From contig NZ_BMGY01000018.1 of assembly GCF_014640435.1 (NCBI RefSeq), positions 20,982-84,981 on the forward strand: a stretch of 64,000 nucleotides of DNA, given 5' to 3'. The DNA comes from Hymenobacter frigidus (GTDB taxonomy: Bacteria > Bacteroidota > Bacteroidia > Cytophagales > Hymenobacteraceae). Both the position numbers and the translations under genes were made by a program. A model generated the notes under the pieces. It was not told where the DNA came from. It did not search any database and was given only the letters and a program-made list of their open reading frames with translations. Shown here piece after piece: positions 15,621 through 25,216 of the stretch (position 1 is the first letter of the stretch; each line of letters begins with the position of its first letter).

Positions 15621-18212
15621 ATGTTTCGTTATTTATTGAGTTGGTGGCTGCTGCTGGTTGTGTGCACCGCCTGGGGGCAAGCCCCGGCCGACTTGGCTAA
15701 CCCGGCAAAGCCCGCGCCCAAGCGCCAGCTGCAAGCCGTGCGCATCGGCACGGCTCCCAAACTTGATGGCTTGCTCGATGAAGCAGTGTGGCAGACGGCC
15801 CCCATCGCCACCAAATTCTACGAGCGGGAGCCCACGCCGGGCCGGGAGGAAAAACACCCCACCGAAGTGCGCGTGCTCTACGACGACGACGCGATTTATG
15901 TGGGGGCCATCATGCACGATGTGGCCCAGGATTCCATTTTTCGAGAGCTCAGCGCCCGCGATAATATTGGCAACTCCGACTGGTTCGGGATATTCATCGA
16001 CACCTATAACGACCAACTCAACGGCTACCAGTTCCTGCTGACGCCGGGCGGCGTGCAGATAGACGCCCGCCAGTCGCCGGCCAACGGCGACGACCGCGAC
16101 TGGAACGCCGTGTGGGACTCGCGCACCGCCCTGCGCGGCACCGACTGGGTGGCCGAAATGCGCATTCCCTACTCGGCCATTCGCTTCAGCAAGACCACGG
16201 AGCAGGTGTGGGGCGTGAACTTTGGCCGGCAGCGGCGCAGCACCCGCCAAACGTTTTTCTGGAACGAGGTGAAGCCGCAGGTGGACGGCTTTGTGAACCA
16301 GTGGGGTACGCTCACGGGCATCCACGACATCAAGCCGCCGCTACGGCTCTCGCTCACGCCCTACGTATCGAGCTACGTGAACCACTACCCCTACAACGAG
16401 CAGGGCAAGAAGAACACCGCCACCAGCTTCAACGGCGGGGCCGACATAAAGTGGGGCATCAACGAAAGCTTCACGCTGGATGCCACGCTGGTGCCCGACT
16501 TTGGGCAGGTGCAGAGCGATAATCAGGTGCTCAACCTTTCGCCCTTTGAGGTGCAGTTCAACGAAAATAGGGGCTTCTTCACCGAAGGTACCGAGCTGTT
16601 CAACAAGGGCGGGCTGTTTTATTCGCGCCGGGTGGGGGCCACGCCGCTGGGCTTTGGTGCCGTGGAGGCGCAGCTGCGGCCGGGTACCCGCACCGCCGAC
16701 GGCCGCCGCCAGGGCGGCGAGTACGTGGTGCAAAACCCCGGCGTGACGCGCCTGCTGAACGCCACCAAAATATCGGGCCGCACCAGCAAGGGCCTGGGCG
16801 TGGGCATCTTCAACGCGCTGAGCAACGACGTGTACGCTACCGTGCAGGACAGCACCAGTGGGGCCCGGCGTGATGTGCTCACCCAGCCTTTTGCTAATTA
16901 CAGCATCGTGGTGCTTGACCAGAGCCTGAAGAACAACTCCTACGTGTCGCTCGTCAACACCAACGTGACGCGGGCCGGCAGCACCTACGACGCCAACGTG
17001 ACCGGCGGCCTGTTTCGCTTCGCCAACAAGGCCAACCGCTATGCTCTCGACGGCCGGGTGGTGTACTCGCGCCGCCGGGGCACGGAGTTCAACTCGGCTA
17101 CCGAAATTGACGACCAGAACGGCTACAAGTACTACCTGAGCCTGGGCAAAATCAGCGGTAACTTCACCTGGAACGTGGACCACGGCATCGAGTCGCGCAC
17201 CTACAACCCGAACGATTTGGGCCTGCTTTTCGCCAACAACAGCATCTCGCAGTCCGTCAACGCCAGCTATAATATCTACAAGCCTTTCTGGAAGGTGAAC
17301 AAGCTCAGTACCTACGGCGGCCTGAACTACAGCCTGTTGGAGCGGCCCCGCCGCTACCAGGACGCCGGGGTGTATATGGGCGCCAATACGATTTTCACCA
17401 AAAGCTTTCTTTTTGTTCGGCTCAACATTGATGCCTCCCCGCTCACCCGCGACTACTTCGACCCACGGCGCGAGCCCATTGGCAAGTACTACGTGCGCAA
17501 GCCCGCCACCTTCGGTTTCAACGGCAATTTCTCCTCCGATTACCGCAAGAAATTTGCCCTCGACGTTGGGTACGGGGCCCGTTTCTTTGCCAACGATGGC
17601 GACCGCACCGGTCGCGATGGGTTCGACCTGAACCTGGGCCCGCGCTACCGGGCCAGCAACCAGCTCAGCTTCGTGTACCAAATCGGGTACGGGCTGCGCC
17701 GCAATCAGATTGGCTACGCCGGCAGCCTCCGGGGCAATAACGCCCTGGATGCGCCGCTGCTGCTCGCCTTCGGCGGCCCCCAGGGCGACGTATTGCTGGG
17801 CCGCCGCGACGTGACGACTTTCACCAATACGGCCACGGCTACTTACACCTTCACCAACCGCATGTCGTTCAATATCCGGCTGCGGCACTACGTGAGCAAC
17901 GTCCACTACCGCGACTTTTCGCGCCTGCACCCCAACGGCGTGGAAACGCAAGAGCCCGCCTATGAGCGCAACCGCGACAACACCTTCAACGCTTTCAACA
18001 TCGACGCTGTGTACTCATGGTGGTTCGCGCCCGGCTCGCAGGTCAGCATTGTGTGGAAAAACGCCAGCGCCGCCTTCCTGGAGTCGAACGCCGCCACGCC
18101 GCTCTACTTCGATAACCTGAGCAACACCATCAACACCCCGCACAACAATAACGTGTCGGTGAAGGTGCTGTATTTCCTTGATTATCTGGCAATACGGCCC
18201 CGGCGGACGTAG
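15621..18212 (+). CDS. DUF5916 outer-membrane protein with CBM9-like domain
   Basis: An 863-residue exported protein. It has a signal peptide (residues 1-20, ending CTAWGQA) and a carbohydrate-binding family 9-like domain at about residues 40-220 (GTAPKLDGLLDEAVWQ, NSDWFGIFIDTYND). A long beta-rich C-terminal region typical of DUF5916 follows and probably forms an outer-membrane barrel; it contains alternating strands ending in aromatic residues. Family members are abundant in Bacteroidota, and their substrates are not established. The gene stands alone between a terminator and a palindromic repeat. Confidence 0.85.
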   Translation: MFRYLLSWWLLLVVCTAWGQAPADLANPAKPAPKRQLQAVRIGTAPKLDGLLDEAVWQTAPIATKFYEREPTPGREEKHPTEVRVLYDDDAIYVGAIMHDVAQDSIFRELSARDNIGNSDWFGIFIDTYNDQLNGYQFLLTPGGVQIDARQSPANGDDRDWNAVWDSRTALRGTDWVAEMRIPYSAIRFSKTTEQVWGVNFGRQRRSTRQTFFWNEVKPQVDGFVNQWGTLTGIHDIKPPLRLSLTPYVSSYVNHYPYNEQGKKNTATSFNGGADIKWGINESFTLDATLVPDFGQVQSDNQVLNLSPFEVQFNENRGFFTEGTELFNKGGLFYSRRVGATPLGFGAVEAQLRPGTRTADGRRQGGEYVVQNPGVTRLLNATKISGRTSKGLGVGIFNALSNDVYATVQDSTSGARRDVLTQPFANYSIVVLDQSLKNNSYVSLVNTNVTRAGSTYDANVTGGLFRFANKANRYALDGRVVYSRRRGTEFNSATEIDDQNGYKYYLSLGKISGNFTWNVDHGIESRTYNPNDLGLLFANNSISQSVNASYNIYKPFWKVNKLSTYGGLNYSLLERPRRYQDAGVYMGANTIFTKSFLFVRLNIDASPLTRDYFDPRREPIGKYYVRKPATFGFNGNFSSDYRKKFALDVGYGARFFANDGDRTGRDGFDLNLGPRYRASNQLSFVYQIGYGLRRNQIGYAGSLRGNNALDAPLLLAFGGPQGDVLLGRRDVTTFTNTATATYTFTNRMSFNIRLRHYVSNVHYRDFSRLHPNGVETQEPAYERNRDNTFNAFNIDAVYSWWFAPGSQVSIVWKNASAAFLESNAATPLYFDNLSNTINTPHNNNVSVKVLYFLDYLAIRPRRT

Positions 18213-18256
18213 TTGGGGGAGTAGTGGGCGTAACCGGCAGAAGAGGGCAGAAAAAG

Positions 18257-18360
18257 AACGTCATGCCGAGCGCAGCCGAGGCATCTCGCGTGGAGTAGTA
18301 ACTCAATCGATTGGATTACTACTCCACGCGAGAAGCCTCGGCTGCGCTCGGCATGACGTT
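18257..18360. repeat. long palindromic repeat (GTCATGCCGAGC family), 45-bp arms
   Basis: Positions 18257-18301 and 18316-18360 are reverse complements with a single central-arm mismatch and a 14-nt loop. The outer arm begins AACGTCATGCCGAGCG. The same family recurs at 30219-30324 and 63604-63685, and in short form at 23579-23612. It sits between convergent genes and could also end transcription. Confidence 0.8.
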
Positions 18361-18382
18361 TCTTGTTAATGTCCGTTCGGCT

Positions 18383-20002
18383 CTACTTCGCCAGCGTCAT
18401 TTGCTCGGCCATTTTCACCGCCGCGTACAAATTCACAATTCCGCCCGTGCGCGAGAGCGTGGCGAAATCCACCATCGCCTTCGTGCCGGGCTTGAGCACC
18501 TGCGTGTGGTAGGGTACGGCCGATTTCAGGATAATCTGCTTGAGCTGCACGGCCGTGAGCTGCGGGAAATACGCCTTGAGCACCGCCGCTACGCCCGCCA
18601 CCACCGGCGTGGCCATGCTGGTGCCGCTGTAGGTGGCGTAGGTGTCGCGCGGTGTGGACGAATAAATGGCCACGCCCGGCGCGAACACGTCCACCGTCTG
18701 GCGGCCGTAGTTCGAGAAGCCCGCGGCCAGGTCCTGGGTGTTGAAGCGGCTGCTGGCCCCGACAGTAATCAGGTTTGGGATTTCCTTGCCGTTGAGATAG
18801 TTGGGCGAGGGAAAGTGCATGGTTTCGTCGGTGTTGTCGCTGCTGTTGCCGGCGGCGTGCACCAGCAGCACACCCTTTTGGGCCGCGTACTGCATGGCCG
18901 CGTCCACCACCTGTTTCTCCGGCGAAAAGTCCTTGCCAAAGCTCATGCTGATGATTTGGGCGCCGTTGTCCACCGCGTAGCGAATGGAGTTGGCCACGTC
19001 CTTGTCGCGCTCGTCGCCGCTGGGCGTGGAGCGCACGCCCATGATGCGCACGGCGGCGGCCACGCCGTCGGCCCCCAGCCCATTGCCGCGCACCCCGCCG
19101 ATGATGCCCGCGCAGTGGGTGCCGTGGCTGGCGTCGGGGCCCTGAATATCGCCGTTGCCGTACTTGCTTTCGGTGAGGTCGGCCACGTTGTCGCCCACAA
19201 TGGCACGCGGGTTGTAATCCGGGTTCAGGCTTTTTTCCACCCGTTCGCGGGAGCGATTCAGGGCTTCGGCGAGGGACTTGGTGGCTTCCTCGTCGCTGGC
19301 GTAGCCGGCTCGGTGCAGAAACGCATACAGCGCCTTGGCTTCGGGCAGGTCGGCGCGGCCGGCCGCGGTGTGCAGCAGGCCCGAGTCGAGGCGCGTCACG
19401 TTCAGGGCCTGCTTCAGGCGGGCAAACAACGCGGCGTTGGCAGTGGACGCGTCGGTAATGCGGGCGAGGCGCTCATCCTCGGTCTTTTTGTCCTTCTCGT
19501 AGGAAGCTTTGGCCCGCTCGTATAGGTCAAACTTGGCTTTGTCGGTATTCGACAGCGACTTGCGCTGCTTGCCTTCAAACTGCGTTCGGTAGTGCCCGTA
19601 GATGCGGGTTTGCTCCAGGGTTTCTACGCCCACGTTGCGGCCGTCTTTGCCGCCCAGAAAGCTCCAGCCGCGCACGTCGTCCACGTAGCCGTTCTGGTCG
19701 TCGTCGAGGCCGTTGCCGGCCACTTCGCTCGCCTTGCGCCACAAAATGGGCTTCAAGTCCACGTGGGTCGAGTCGATACCCGAGTCGATGACGGCCACCA
19801 CCACCGGCGTGGCCGGGCGGTTGGCCAGCAGCTCCCGGTAGGCGCGGTCGGCGCTGATGCCGGGCACGCCATCGGCCTGCTGGTCGAGGTGCTGCCAGCG
19901 GCGAATTTGCGCCGGCGTGGTTTGGGCGCGGGCGGTGAAGGAGGCGAAGGAAAGCAGGCCTAGCAGGGCCAGGCGGGAGAAAGGCAGGATAGGGGAGGGC
20001 AT
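18383..20002 (-). CDS. S8-family subtilisin-like serine peptidase, secreted
   Basis: A 539-residue subtilase. It has a signal peptide (LALLGLLSFASFTARAQ) and a complete triad: Asp in VAVIDSGIDSTHVDL, His in SHGTHCAGIIGG, and Ser in YSGTSMATPVVAG. A roughly 150-residue Lys/Glu-rich insertion separates the Asp and His blocks, a layout seen in other Bacteroidota subtilases. The end (GGIVNLYAAVKMAEQMTLA) shows no T9SS sorting domain, so periplasmic or cell-surface location by another route is inferred. The ATG at 20002 gives a proper signal peptide. Confidence 0.92.
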   Translation of the reverse strand: MPSPILPFSRLALLGLLSFASFTARAQTTPAQIRRWQHLDQQADGVPGISADRAYRELLANRPATPVVVAVIDSGIDSTHVDLKPILWRKASEVAGNGLDDDQNGYVDDVRGWSFLGGKDGRNVGVETLEQTRIYGHYRTQFEGKQRKSLSNTDKAKFDLYERAKASYEKDKKTEDERLARITDASTANAALFARLKQALNVTRLDSGLLHTAAGRADLPEAKALYAFLHRAGYASDEEATKSLAEALNRSRERVEKSLNPDYNPRAIVGDNVADLTESKYGNGDIQGPDASHGTHCAGIIGGVRGNGLGADGVAAAVRIMGVRSTPSGDERDKDVANSIRYAVDNGAQIISMSFGKDFSPEKQVVDAAMQYAAQKGVLLVHAAGNSSDNTDETMHFPSPNYLNGKEIPNLITVGASSRFNTQDLAAGFSNYGRQTVDVFAPGVAIYSSTPRDTYATYSGTSMATPVVAGVAAVLKAYFPQLTAVQLKQIILKSAVPYHTQVLKPGTKAMVDFATLSRTGGIVNLYAAVKMAEQMTLAK

Positions 20003-20070
20003 GCTATAAATTGAAAGAGGAAATTCGAAGCTAAAGATAAAGGCCACCAGTGACTGGCGGCCGGCCGGCC

Positions 20071-20448
20071 TCAGTGAATGCTGCTCAGCGACAAATACGC
20101 GCCCTCTTCCAGCAGCGCAAGCCGCCAGTAGGCCAGATAGCGCAACAGGGGATACCCGTCGGGCCACTGCTCAAAATGGTCCTCCGGGGTTCCCACCAAA
20201 TCATCAGCCAGGGCGTACACGGCCTCCTCCAAGTCGCCGGTCAGGGCCGAACGTTGGGGCTTACAATCCGGAAACAGGGACTCGTAGCCGGCGTAGATGA
20301 CCGTTGCGAGGCCTTCAGTATCAGCCGCCGCCTTGAGCTGCTCGCCCGAGTCGAAGTCGATATGGGGCGGAATCAGCGCGGTATCATAGGAGCCCGCGTC
20401 CCACGGGAAAGCCGGGTTTTCGTGAAAGCAAATGCGTAGTCGACTCAT
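20071..20448 (-). CDS. hypothetical protein
   Basis: A 125-residue soluble protein starting MSRLRICFHENPAFPWDAG, acidic and rich in aromatic residues, with no signal peptide or recognisable motif. The frame stays open for 34 codons further upstream, so a longer form starting at 20550 is possible. It lies between the protease and meaB genes, all on the minus strand but widely spaced. I do not recognise a family. Confidence 0.5.
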   Translation of the reverse strand: MSRLRICFHENPAFPWDAGSYDTALIPPHIDFDSGEQLKAAADTEGLATVIYAGYESLFPDCKPQRSALTGDLEEAVYALADDLVGTPEDHFEQWPDGYPLLRYLAYWRLALLEEGAYLSLSSIH

Positions 20449-20848
20449 TGGATAATGCCGAAATAGTCCCACTTGATGCTCATGGGAGTGATTAATAAAA
20501 TCTGATTTCTGCTCAATCAGCGGATATTGCGCTGCAATTTCACGAACCAAATCACGCCCCGGTCTTTGTCGTTTCGTTCCTGCCGGGGGTATTGAAGACC
20601 CAAAAAGAGCGGTGGCGTTTTTGGGATTTTGGTAAAAACGAAAGTATGCACTGCCGCCAATAGTTAGCCCTTTGACAACTCGCAGGTTGGTTTCTACTCG
20701 CCGGTTAATTAGCCTAAAGCTTAGAAAAGGCTTTTTTTATCTCAAAATATTTATTTGGTATGATGTCAAAGGTCTGGTTCCACCTCCCGACATCAGGAGC
20801 TGCACCGGCGCGCTCAATCCGTGCCCGCAACCCCTTCGGCTTTTTAAC
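20449..20848. other. 400-bp AT-richer intergenic region
   Basis: This stretch between a hypothetical gene and meaB is richer in A and T than its surroundings. I see no convincing gene; short plus-strand frames near 20672 and 20760 have no family resemblance. No strong hairpin was noted. Confidence 0.4.
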
Positions 20849-21835
20849 TTACGCCTTCGCCCCTAGCAATTCTGCCGCTGCGGCTACCGGCGTGAGCTGC
20901 CCGGCGGCCACTGCCGCCCGCACCGCCGGCAGCCGCTCGCGCACGGCTGCATCGGCATAAAACCGGCTTTCCAGCGCCTGCGCAATGCTTTGGTGCAGCC
21001 ATTGCAGCTGCTGCTCCTGCCGTCGCCGCTCAAAATACCCATTCTGCCGGGTGGCTTCGGCGTAGGTTTCCACCACCGCCCACAGCTCGGCGATGCCCAT
21101 GCCGCTCACGGCCGAGGTGAGCAGTACCGGCTGCACCTGGCCCGAAGGCGCGGGCGGAAACAAGTGCAGCGCGTTCTGGTAGTCGAGGCGGGCGCGGCGG
21201 GCGGCCAGCTCGTTGCCGTGGTCGGCCTTGGTGATGCACAGGGCATCGGCCATTTCCATAATGCCGCGCTTGAGGCCCTGAAGCTCGTCGCCGGCCCCGG
21301 CCAGCATCAGCAGCAGGAAGAAATCGACCATGCCGTGCACCGTGGTTTCAGACTGCCCCACGCCCACGGTTTCCACAAAAATCACGTCGTGGCCCGCCGC
21401 CTCACACAGTAATAATGCCTCCCGGGTGGCCCGCGCTACCCCGCCCAGGCTGCCGGCTGAGGGCGAGGGCCGGATAAACGCCGCTGGCTGGGCCGCCAGC
21501 CAGGGCATCCGCGTTTTATCGCCCAGAATGCTGCCGCCGCCGCGCTGGCTGCTGGGGTCCACGGCCAGCACGGCCAGCGTTAGCCCCTTGGTTTCGACCA
21601 AATACCGCCCCAACGCCTCGATAAATGTGCTTTTGCCCACGCCGGGCACGCCCGTGATGCCCACCCGCAGGCTACGGCCGGTGTGGGGCAGCACGGCCTG
21701 CACCACCGCCTGGGCCAAGGTTTGGTCGGCGGGCAAGGTGCTTTCAACCAGCGTGATGGCGCGGCCCAGCACCGTGCGGGAGCCCGCCAGGATACCGGCG
21801 GCGTACTCAGAAACGGAAAGGCGTTTTGGGGGCAA
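20849..21835 (-). CDS. meaB: methylmalonyl-CoA mutase-associated GTPase MeaB
   Basis: A 328-residue G3E-type GTPase that guards and reloads the B12-dependent methylmalonyl-CoA mutase. The P-loop is GVPGVGKSTFIEALG (about residue 60). The switch region is VDPSSQRGGGSILGDKTRM, followed by FVETVGVGQSE and the base-recognition motif TKAD. Length is typical. The only start compatible with a nearby upstream in-frame stop is the TTG at 21835. The mutase genes are not in the window. Confidence 0.9.
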   Translation of the reverse strand: MPPKRLSVSEYAAGILAGSRTVLGRAITLVESTLPADQTLAQAVVQAVLPHTGRSLRVGITGVPGVGKSTFIEALGRYLVETKGLTLAVLAVDPSSQRGGGSILGDKTRMPWLAAQPAAFIRPSPSAGSLGGVARATREALLLCEAAGHDVIFVETVGVGQSETTVHGMVDFFLLLMLAGAGDELQGLKRGIMEMADALCITKADHGNELAARRARLDYQNALHLFPPAPSGQVQPVLLTSAVSGMGIAELWAVVETYAEATRQNGYFERRRQEQQLQWLHQSIAQALESRFYADAAVRERLPAVRAAVAAGQLTPVAAAAELLGAKA

Positions 21836-21899
21836 TGGTTTGATGGGTAAGGGTTAGCGTGCAGCCGGAATGAGTGATGGGCGCATTGACTACCTGCTG

Positions 21900-21992
21900 T
21901 TACGCAATGAGCCGCTCAAGATGCTGGAAAGAAGCTTTTGCCACTTCAGAAAAGGTCGTTTCGAGGTAACGAGCCACTTCGGTGCGTAACAT
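21900..21992 (-). pseudogene. possible gene remnant or very small ORF
   Basis: The minus strand reads MLRTEVARYLETTFSEVAKA and on to HLERLIA, then stop. The frame is open upstream to 22043 (VPFSPTYLL precedes the Met) before a stop codon. The composition looks like a helical protein C-terminus, so this may be the tail of a decayed gene. No family is recognised. Confidence 0.25.
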
Positions 21993-22083
21993 CAGCAAAT
22001 ACGTTGGGCTGAACGGCACCAGCGCCTGACCTTTGCCGAACGCTCAATCGGACTGCAAGCTAAACCCGCCACCTATTTTCTGT

Positions 22084-23520
22084 ATGAAACCCATCCGCTA
22101 CTCCCTGCTGCTGGCCGCCGGCCTGGCCCTGCCCACCGCCGCCCTCGCCCAAAACGAGCTCAGCAACTTCACCGCTACCGGCCGCGGCGGCGTCGTCAAC
22201 ACCTTCGCGCAGGACTACCAGACCATCGGCATCAACCCCGCCAACCTGGGCCGGGCCGGGCAAGCCACCGTGGCCTTCACCCTTGGCGAAGTGGGGGCCG
22301 GGCTGGCCTCGCAGTCCCTGAGCAAAACCTTGTTCAAGCACTTGCTTTACGACAGCGACCAGCCCATCGGCCAGGCGCAGCGCGACGAGCTGGTACGCGG
22401 CCTCTCCGGCAATAACGCCCTGAACCTGAACGTAGACGTGACTACCCTGGGCCTGGCCGTGAGCCTGCCCAACGGCTTGGGCGGCATCGCCTTCAGCAAC
22501 CGGCTGCGTACCGGCGTCCACCTGGGCCTGAACAGCAACGCGGCCGACATCATCGTGAACGGGCAAAACGCCGCCATCGTCCGCCAGTATTACCCCACGC
22601 CCAACACCACCGGCCAAACCACCCCCACCAACCCCAACGCCCCCATGATTTCGACGGTGCTCGACGGTACGTCCATCCAATTGGCGGCTACCAGCGAGTA
22701 CAATGTTGCGTACGGCGTGCAGGTGCTCGATAAGCCCGGATTCAAGGCTTCGGTGGGCGTGGGCTATCGGTACATTCAAGGCCTGGGCATCGCCGATATT
22801 CGGGCCGAAAGCGGTAATCTCTACGCTTTCACGGCCCTGTCGCCGGTGTTCGATGTGAATTATGGCAGCGTGGTCAATAACCCCAATTTCAACAGCGTCA
22901 AGGATTCGGGGTTTTTCAACTCAGTGGGCAAGGGCAACGGCTTCGACTTCGGGCTGGCATTTGAAGTAGGCAAAAGCCTGCGCCTGGGCGCGTCCGTTAC
23001 CGATATCGGCAACATGACCTGGACGGGTAACGTGTTAACTGCCAACGACCAGCGCTTGCAGCAAACCGCTTCGCAAGGCGTGACTACCTACAACGTCATT
23101 AAGGAAATCGCCAACCAGTTCGATACCGATAAGCAAACCCTGTTTACCTACGAAGCCGCCAAGGAACGCCGTGCCGCCCTGCCCGGCAAACTCCGCCTAG
23201 GGGCGGGCATGCGCCTGAGCAGCCTTTTCGAAGCCGGCATTGACTTCACCGCACCCCTCAACAAAGTAGCCGGCAACCTGACCGCGCCCTTCATCGGCTT
23301 GGGGGTCGATTTCAAGCCCTTCCGCTGGTTGCGGCTGAGCAGCGGCGTGAGCGGCGGCGCGGGCTACGGCACCAGCCTGCCGCTGGGCCTCACCCTGGTC
23401 AGCTCGGTGTGGGAAGCCGGCATCAGCTCGCGCGATGTCACGGGCTATTTCAACGAAAAGGCCCCCTACTATTCCGCCGCGCTGGGTTTCCTGCGGTTCA
23501 AGATTGGCGGGAATAACTAG
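22084..23520 (+). CDS. DUF5723-type outer-membrane protein
   Basis: A 478-residue protein with a signal peptide (YSLLLAAGLALPTAALAQ) and a body of predicted amphipathic beta-strands. The motif NPANLGRAGQATVAF near the N-terminus and the end SAALGFLRFKIGG fit the DUF5723/PorV-like barrel group common in Bacteroidota. The ATG at 22084 is chosen because it directly starts the signal peptide. The role is unknown. It converges on the next gene across a short hairpin. Confidence 0.8.
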   Translation: MKPIRYSLLLAAGLALPTAALAQNELSNFTATGRGGVVNTFAQDYQTIGINPANLGRAGQATVAFTLGEVGAGLASQSLSKTLFKHLLYDSDQPIGQAQRDELVRGLSGNNALNLNVDVTTLGLAVSLPNGLGGIAFSNRLRTGVHLGLNSNAADIIVNGQNAAIVRQYYPTPNTTGQTTPTNPNAPMISTVLDGTSIQLAATSEYNVAYGVQVLDKPGFKASVGVGYRYIQGLGIADIRAESGNLYAFTALSPVFDVNYGSVVNNPNFNSVKDSGFFNSVGKGNGFDFGLAFEVGKSLRLGASVTDIGNMTWTGNVLTANDQRLQQTASQGVTTYNVIKEIANQFDTDKQTLFTYEAAKERRAALPGKLRLGAGMRLSSLFEAGIDFTAPLNKVAGNLTAPFIGLGVDFKPFRWLRLSSGVSGGAGYGTSLPLGLTLVSSVWEAGISSRDVTGYFNEKAPYYSAALGFLRFKIGGNN

Positions 23521-23578
23521 AGCAGGAAAAGGCCGGGAGATACAATCAAGAAGTAGAACAAGAAGTAGAATAAGAAGA

Positions 23579-23612
23579 ACGGTCATGCTAAGCGCGGCCG
23601 AAGCATGACCGT
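23579..23612. terminator. bidirectional hairpin terminator, REP-like core
   Basis: ACGGTCATGC and GCATGACCGT (10-bp perfect stem) surround TAAGCGCGGCCGAA, a reduced copy of the GTCATGC repeat family. It lies between convergent genes. Confidence 0.6.
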
Positions 23613-23639
23613 TTATTTCTGTTGTTACGGTTGCAACCC

Positions 23640-24734
23640 CTATTTCGGAACCACCACAAACGCTGGCAGGCCCAGCTTACTCCGGCGGCCGCCCAGCTTC
23701 AATCCTTCGTCCACGTATTTACAGTCCTTGCCCAGCATATTGGGTTGCTCGATGATGCCGAGGTTGGGGTTGTCCTCGCGGGCCACGTAAATGCGGCCAT
23801 CCGGCCCCAACTGCAACGCCCCGATTTTGCGGTTGGCTGACTTGCCAACCAGGGCCGCGGCCTTGGTTTTGAGGTCGAATTGCCAGATTTGGGTAGTGCC
23901 GCCGCCCACGCCGTTGCAGGAACCGTAGAGCTTGGTGCCATCGGGCGAAAACTCCACGCCGTAGGCCTCGGGGTAGGGGCCGAAGCCGCGGGCATTGCTC
24001 ACCTTGCCCGTGCTACGGTCAAAGTCGTACAACTCAAACTTGTTGGTTTCGCGCCAAAGGGCGGCGGCTAAGTGACGGCCGTCGGGCGAGAACTTGAGGG
24101 CCCCGATGGCATTGCGGCCGGGGCCGGCGTTCATGCTGCCCACGTTGCTCATCAGGGGCTTGGCCGCCACGCCGTCGGCCGTGACGAGGTAGCTGACGAA
24201 GGCGTTGGAGTTCCAGCGGTGGGCCACCACCCAGGTATCACGGCCGTTGGCGTGGCGCACGGCCGCCAGCTTCTCGGCCACCGGCTGAATGAGCAGCAGG
24301 TTCACGCGGGGCAAATCGCCGAGGCCGTCGGCGCGCGTCATGTCCACGATGGAGTAGCGCAGGCCATTGGGCGTGCCCTGCGGGGCCACGGTGAAGATGT
24401 AGAAGATGTTGCCCGAGCCGGGGTCTGGCACGATGAGGGCCGATTGGGTGCTGCTGCCCATGCCCATGAGCTTGTGGCCGTTGGGCATCGGTTGGTGCTG
24501 ACGGTTCCACACAGTTTCGCCGTTGGTGTAAAACAGCAGTTCGCCGTTGGCGGTGGTGGCCACGGCGCAGCCTTCGTAGGTGCTCATCTTGCCGTCGTTC
24601 AGGGGTTTGGGCACGTTGCCGTCGGCGAATGTCAGGCCGGCCTGCTGGCCAAAGTACCAGATGTCGGTGGGGCGCTGGGCGCGGGCCGTGAAGGTGAGCA
24701 GCAGCGGCAGCAGGGCAATAAAAAGGCGTTTCAT
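23640..24734 (-). CDS. secreted beta-propeller protein
   Basis: A 364-residue protein with a signal peptide (RLFIALLPLLLTFTARAQ) followed by repeated propeller blades. Visible blades include ALKFSPDGRHLAAALW and GVEFSPDGTKLYGSC, and IWQFDLKTKAAALVG near the end. The first part (WYFGQQAGLTFADG) resembles the start of Bacteroidota propeller proteins linked to surface adhesion or gliding, but no T9SS sorting domain is present. The ATG at 24734 directly starts the signal sequence. Confidence 0.75.
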   Translation of the reverse strand: MKRLFIALLPLLLTFTARAQRPTDIWYFGQQAGLTFADGNVPKPLNDGKMSTYEGCAVATTANGELLFYTNGETVWNRQHQPMPNGHKLMGMGSSTQSALIVPDPGSGNIFYIFTVAPQGTPNGLRYSIVDMTRADGLGDLPRVNLLLIQPVAEKLAAVRHANGRDTWVVAHRWNSNAFVSYLVTADGVAAKPLMSNVGSMNAGPGRNAIGALKFSPDGRHLAAALWRETNKFELYDFDRSTGKVSNARGFGPYPEAYGVEFSPDGTKLYGSCNGVGGGTTQIWQFDLKTKAAALVGKSANRKIGALQLGPDGRIYVAREDNPNLGIIEQPNMLGKDCKYVDEGLKLGGRRSKLGLPAFVVVPK

Positions 24735-24829
24735 GGGCGAAATAAGCAATTGGTAACGGCCGGTAAACGAAAAAATCGTGCCGAGTGGTGTGCGAAGGGG
24801 CAACCGCGCCGCTTGTTGGATGAATTGAG

Positions 24830-24885
24830 CGGGAAGTTACCGCAGAGGTTCGCAGAGACCAGCGCAGAGGAACGCAGAGCTACCG
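24830..24885. repeat. short tandem CGCAGAG repeat
   Basis: The motif CGCAGAG occurs four times in about 40 bases (24841-24880) at irregular spacing. It lies next to the truncated gene at 24915. Confidence 0.5.
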
Positions 24886-24895
24886 GCTGCCGCCT

Positions 24896-25187
24896 GCCCG
24901 CTGCACCGGCCAGGCTAGCAGCAGCGGCAGCAGCAGCCATTGCCACGAGCGGGGCAAATGTCTTGCTGGGTACGGGTGGCGAGCTGCTCACGCGCCGCGA
25001 TGCGTTGCCAGCCCCTTTTAAGCATGGCATCATCGTACGGGTTTTCGCCTTGCCGCAATACATCCTGACCCACGTAGCAGGTGCGGAAATCCATGGGCCG
25101 GTCGGGGCCGGGTCGAAACTCGCGCAGCACGCGGCTGAGGTTGAACAGGGCGATGAGCGCCAGAAAAAGCAGGAGGAAACGCGGCAC
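24896..25187 (-). pseudogene. truncated DUF2029/GT87-like membrane glycosyltransferase
   Basis: The minus strand encodes an N-terminal membrane helix (LLLFLALIALFNLSRVL), then MDFRTCYVGQDVLRQGENPY, which matches the first periplasmic loop of GT87/DUF2029 mannosyltransferase-like proteins. After about 75 residues the reading frame changes: the continuation WQWLLLPLLLAWP lies in another frame and soon ends. A normal GT87 protein has about 400 residues and 8-10 helices. The start would be GTG at 25187. It is either a decayed remnant or a very short membrane protein. Confidence 0.5.
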
Positions 25188-25216
25188 GGCGGCAAGTTAG
25201 GCAGCGCTGCCCTGCG

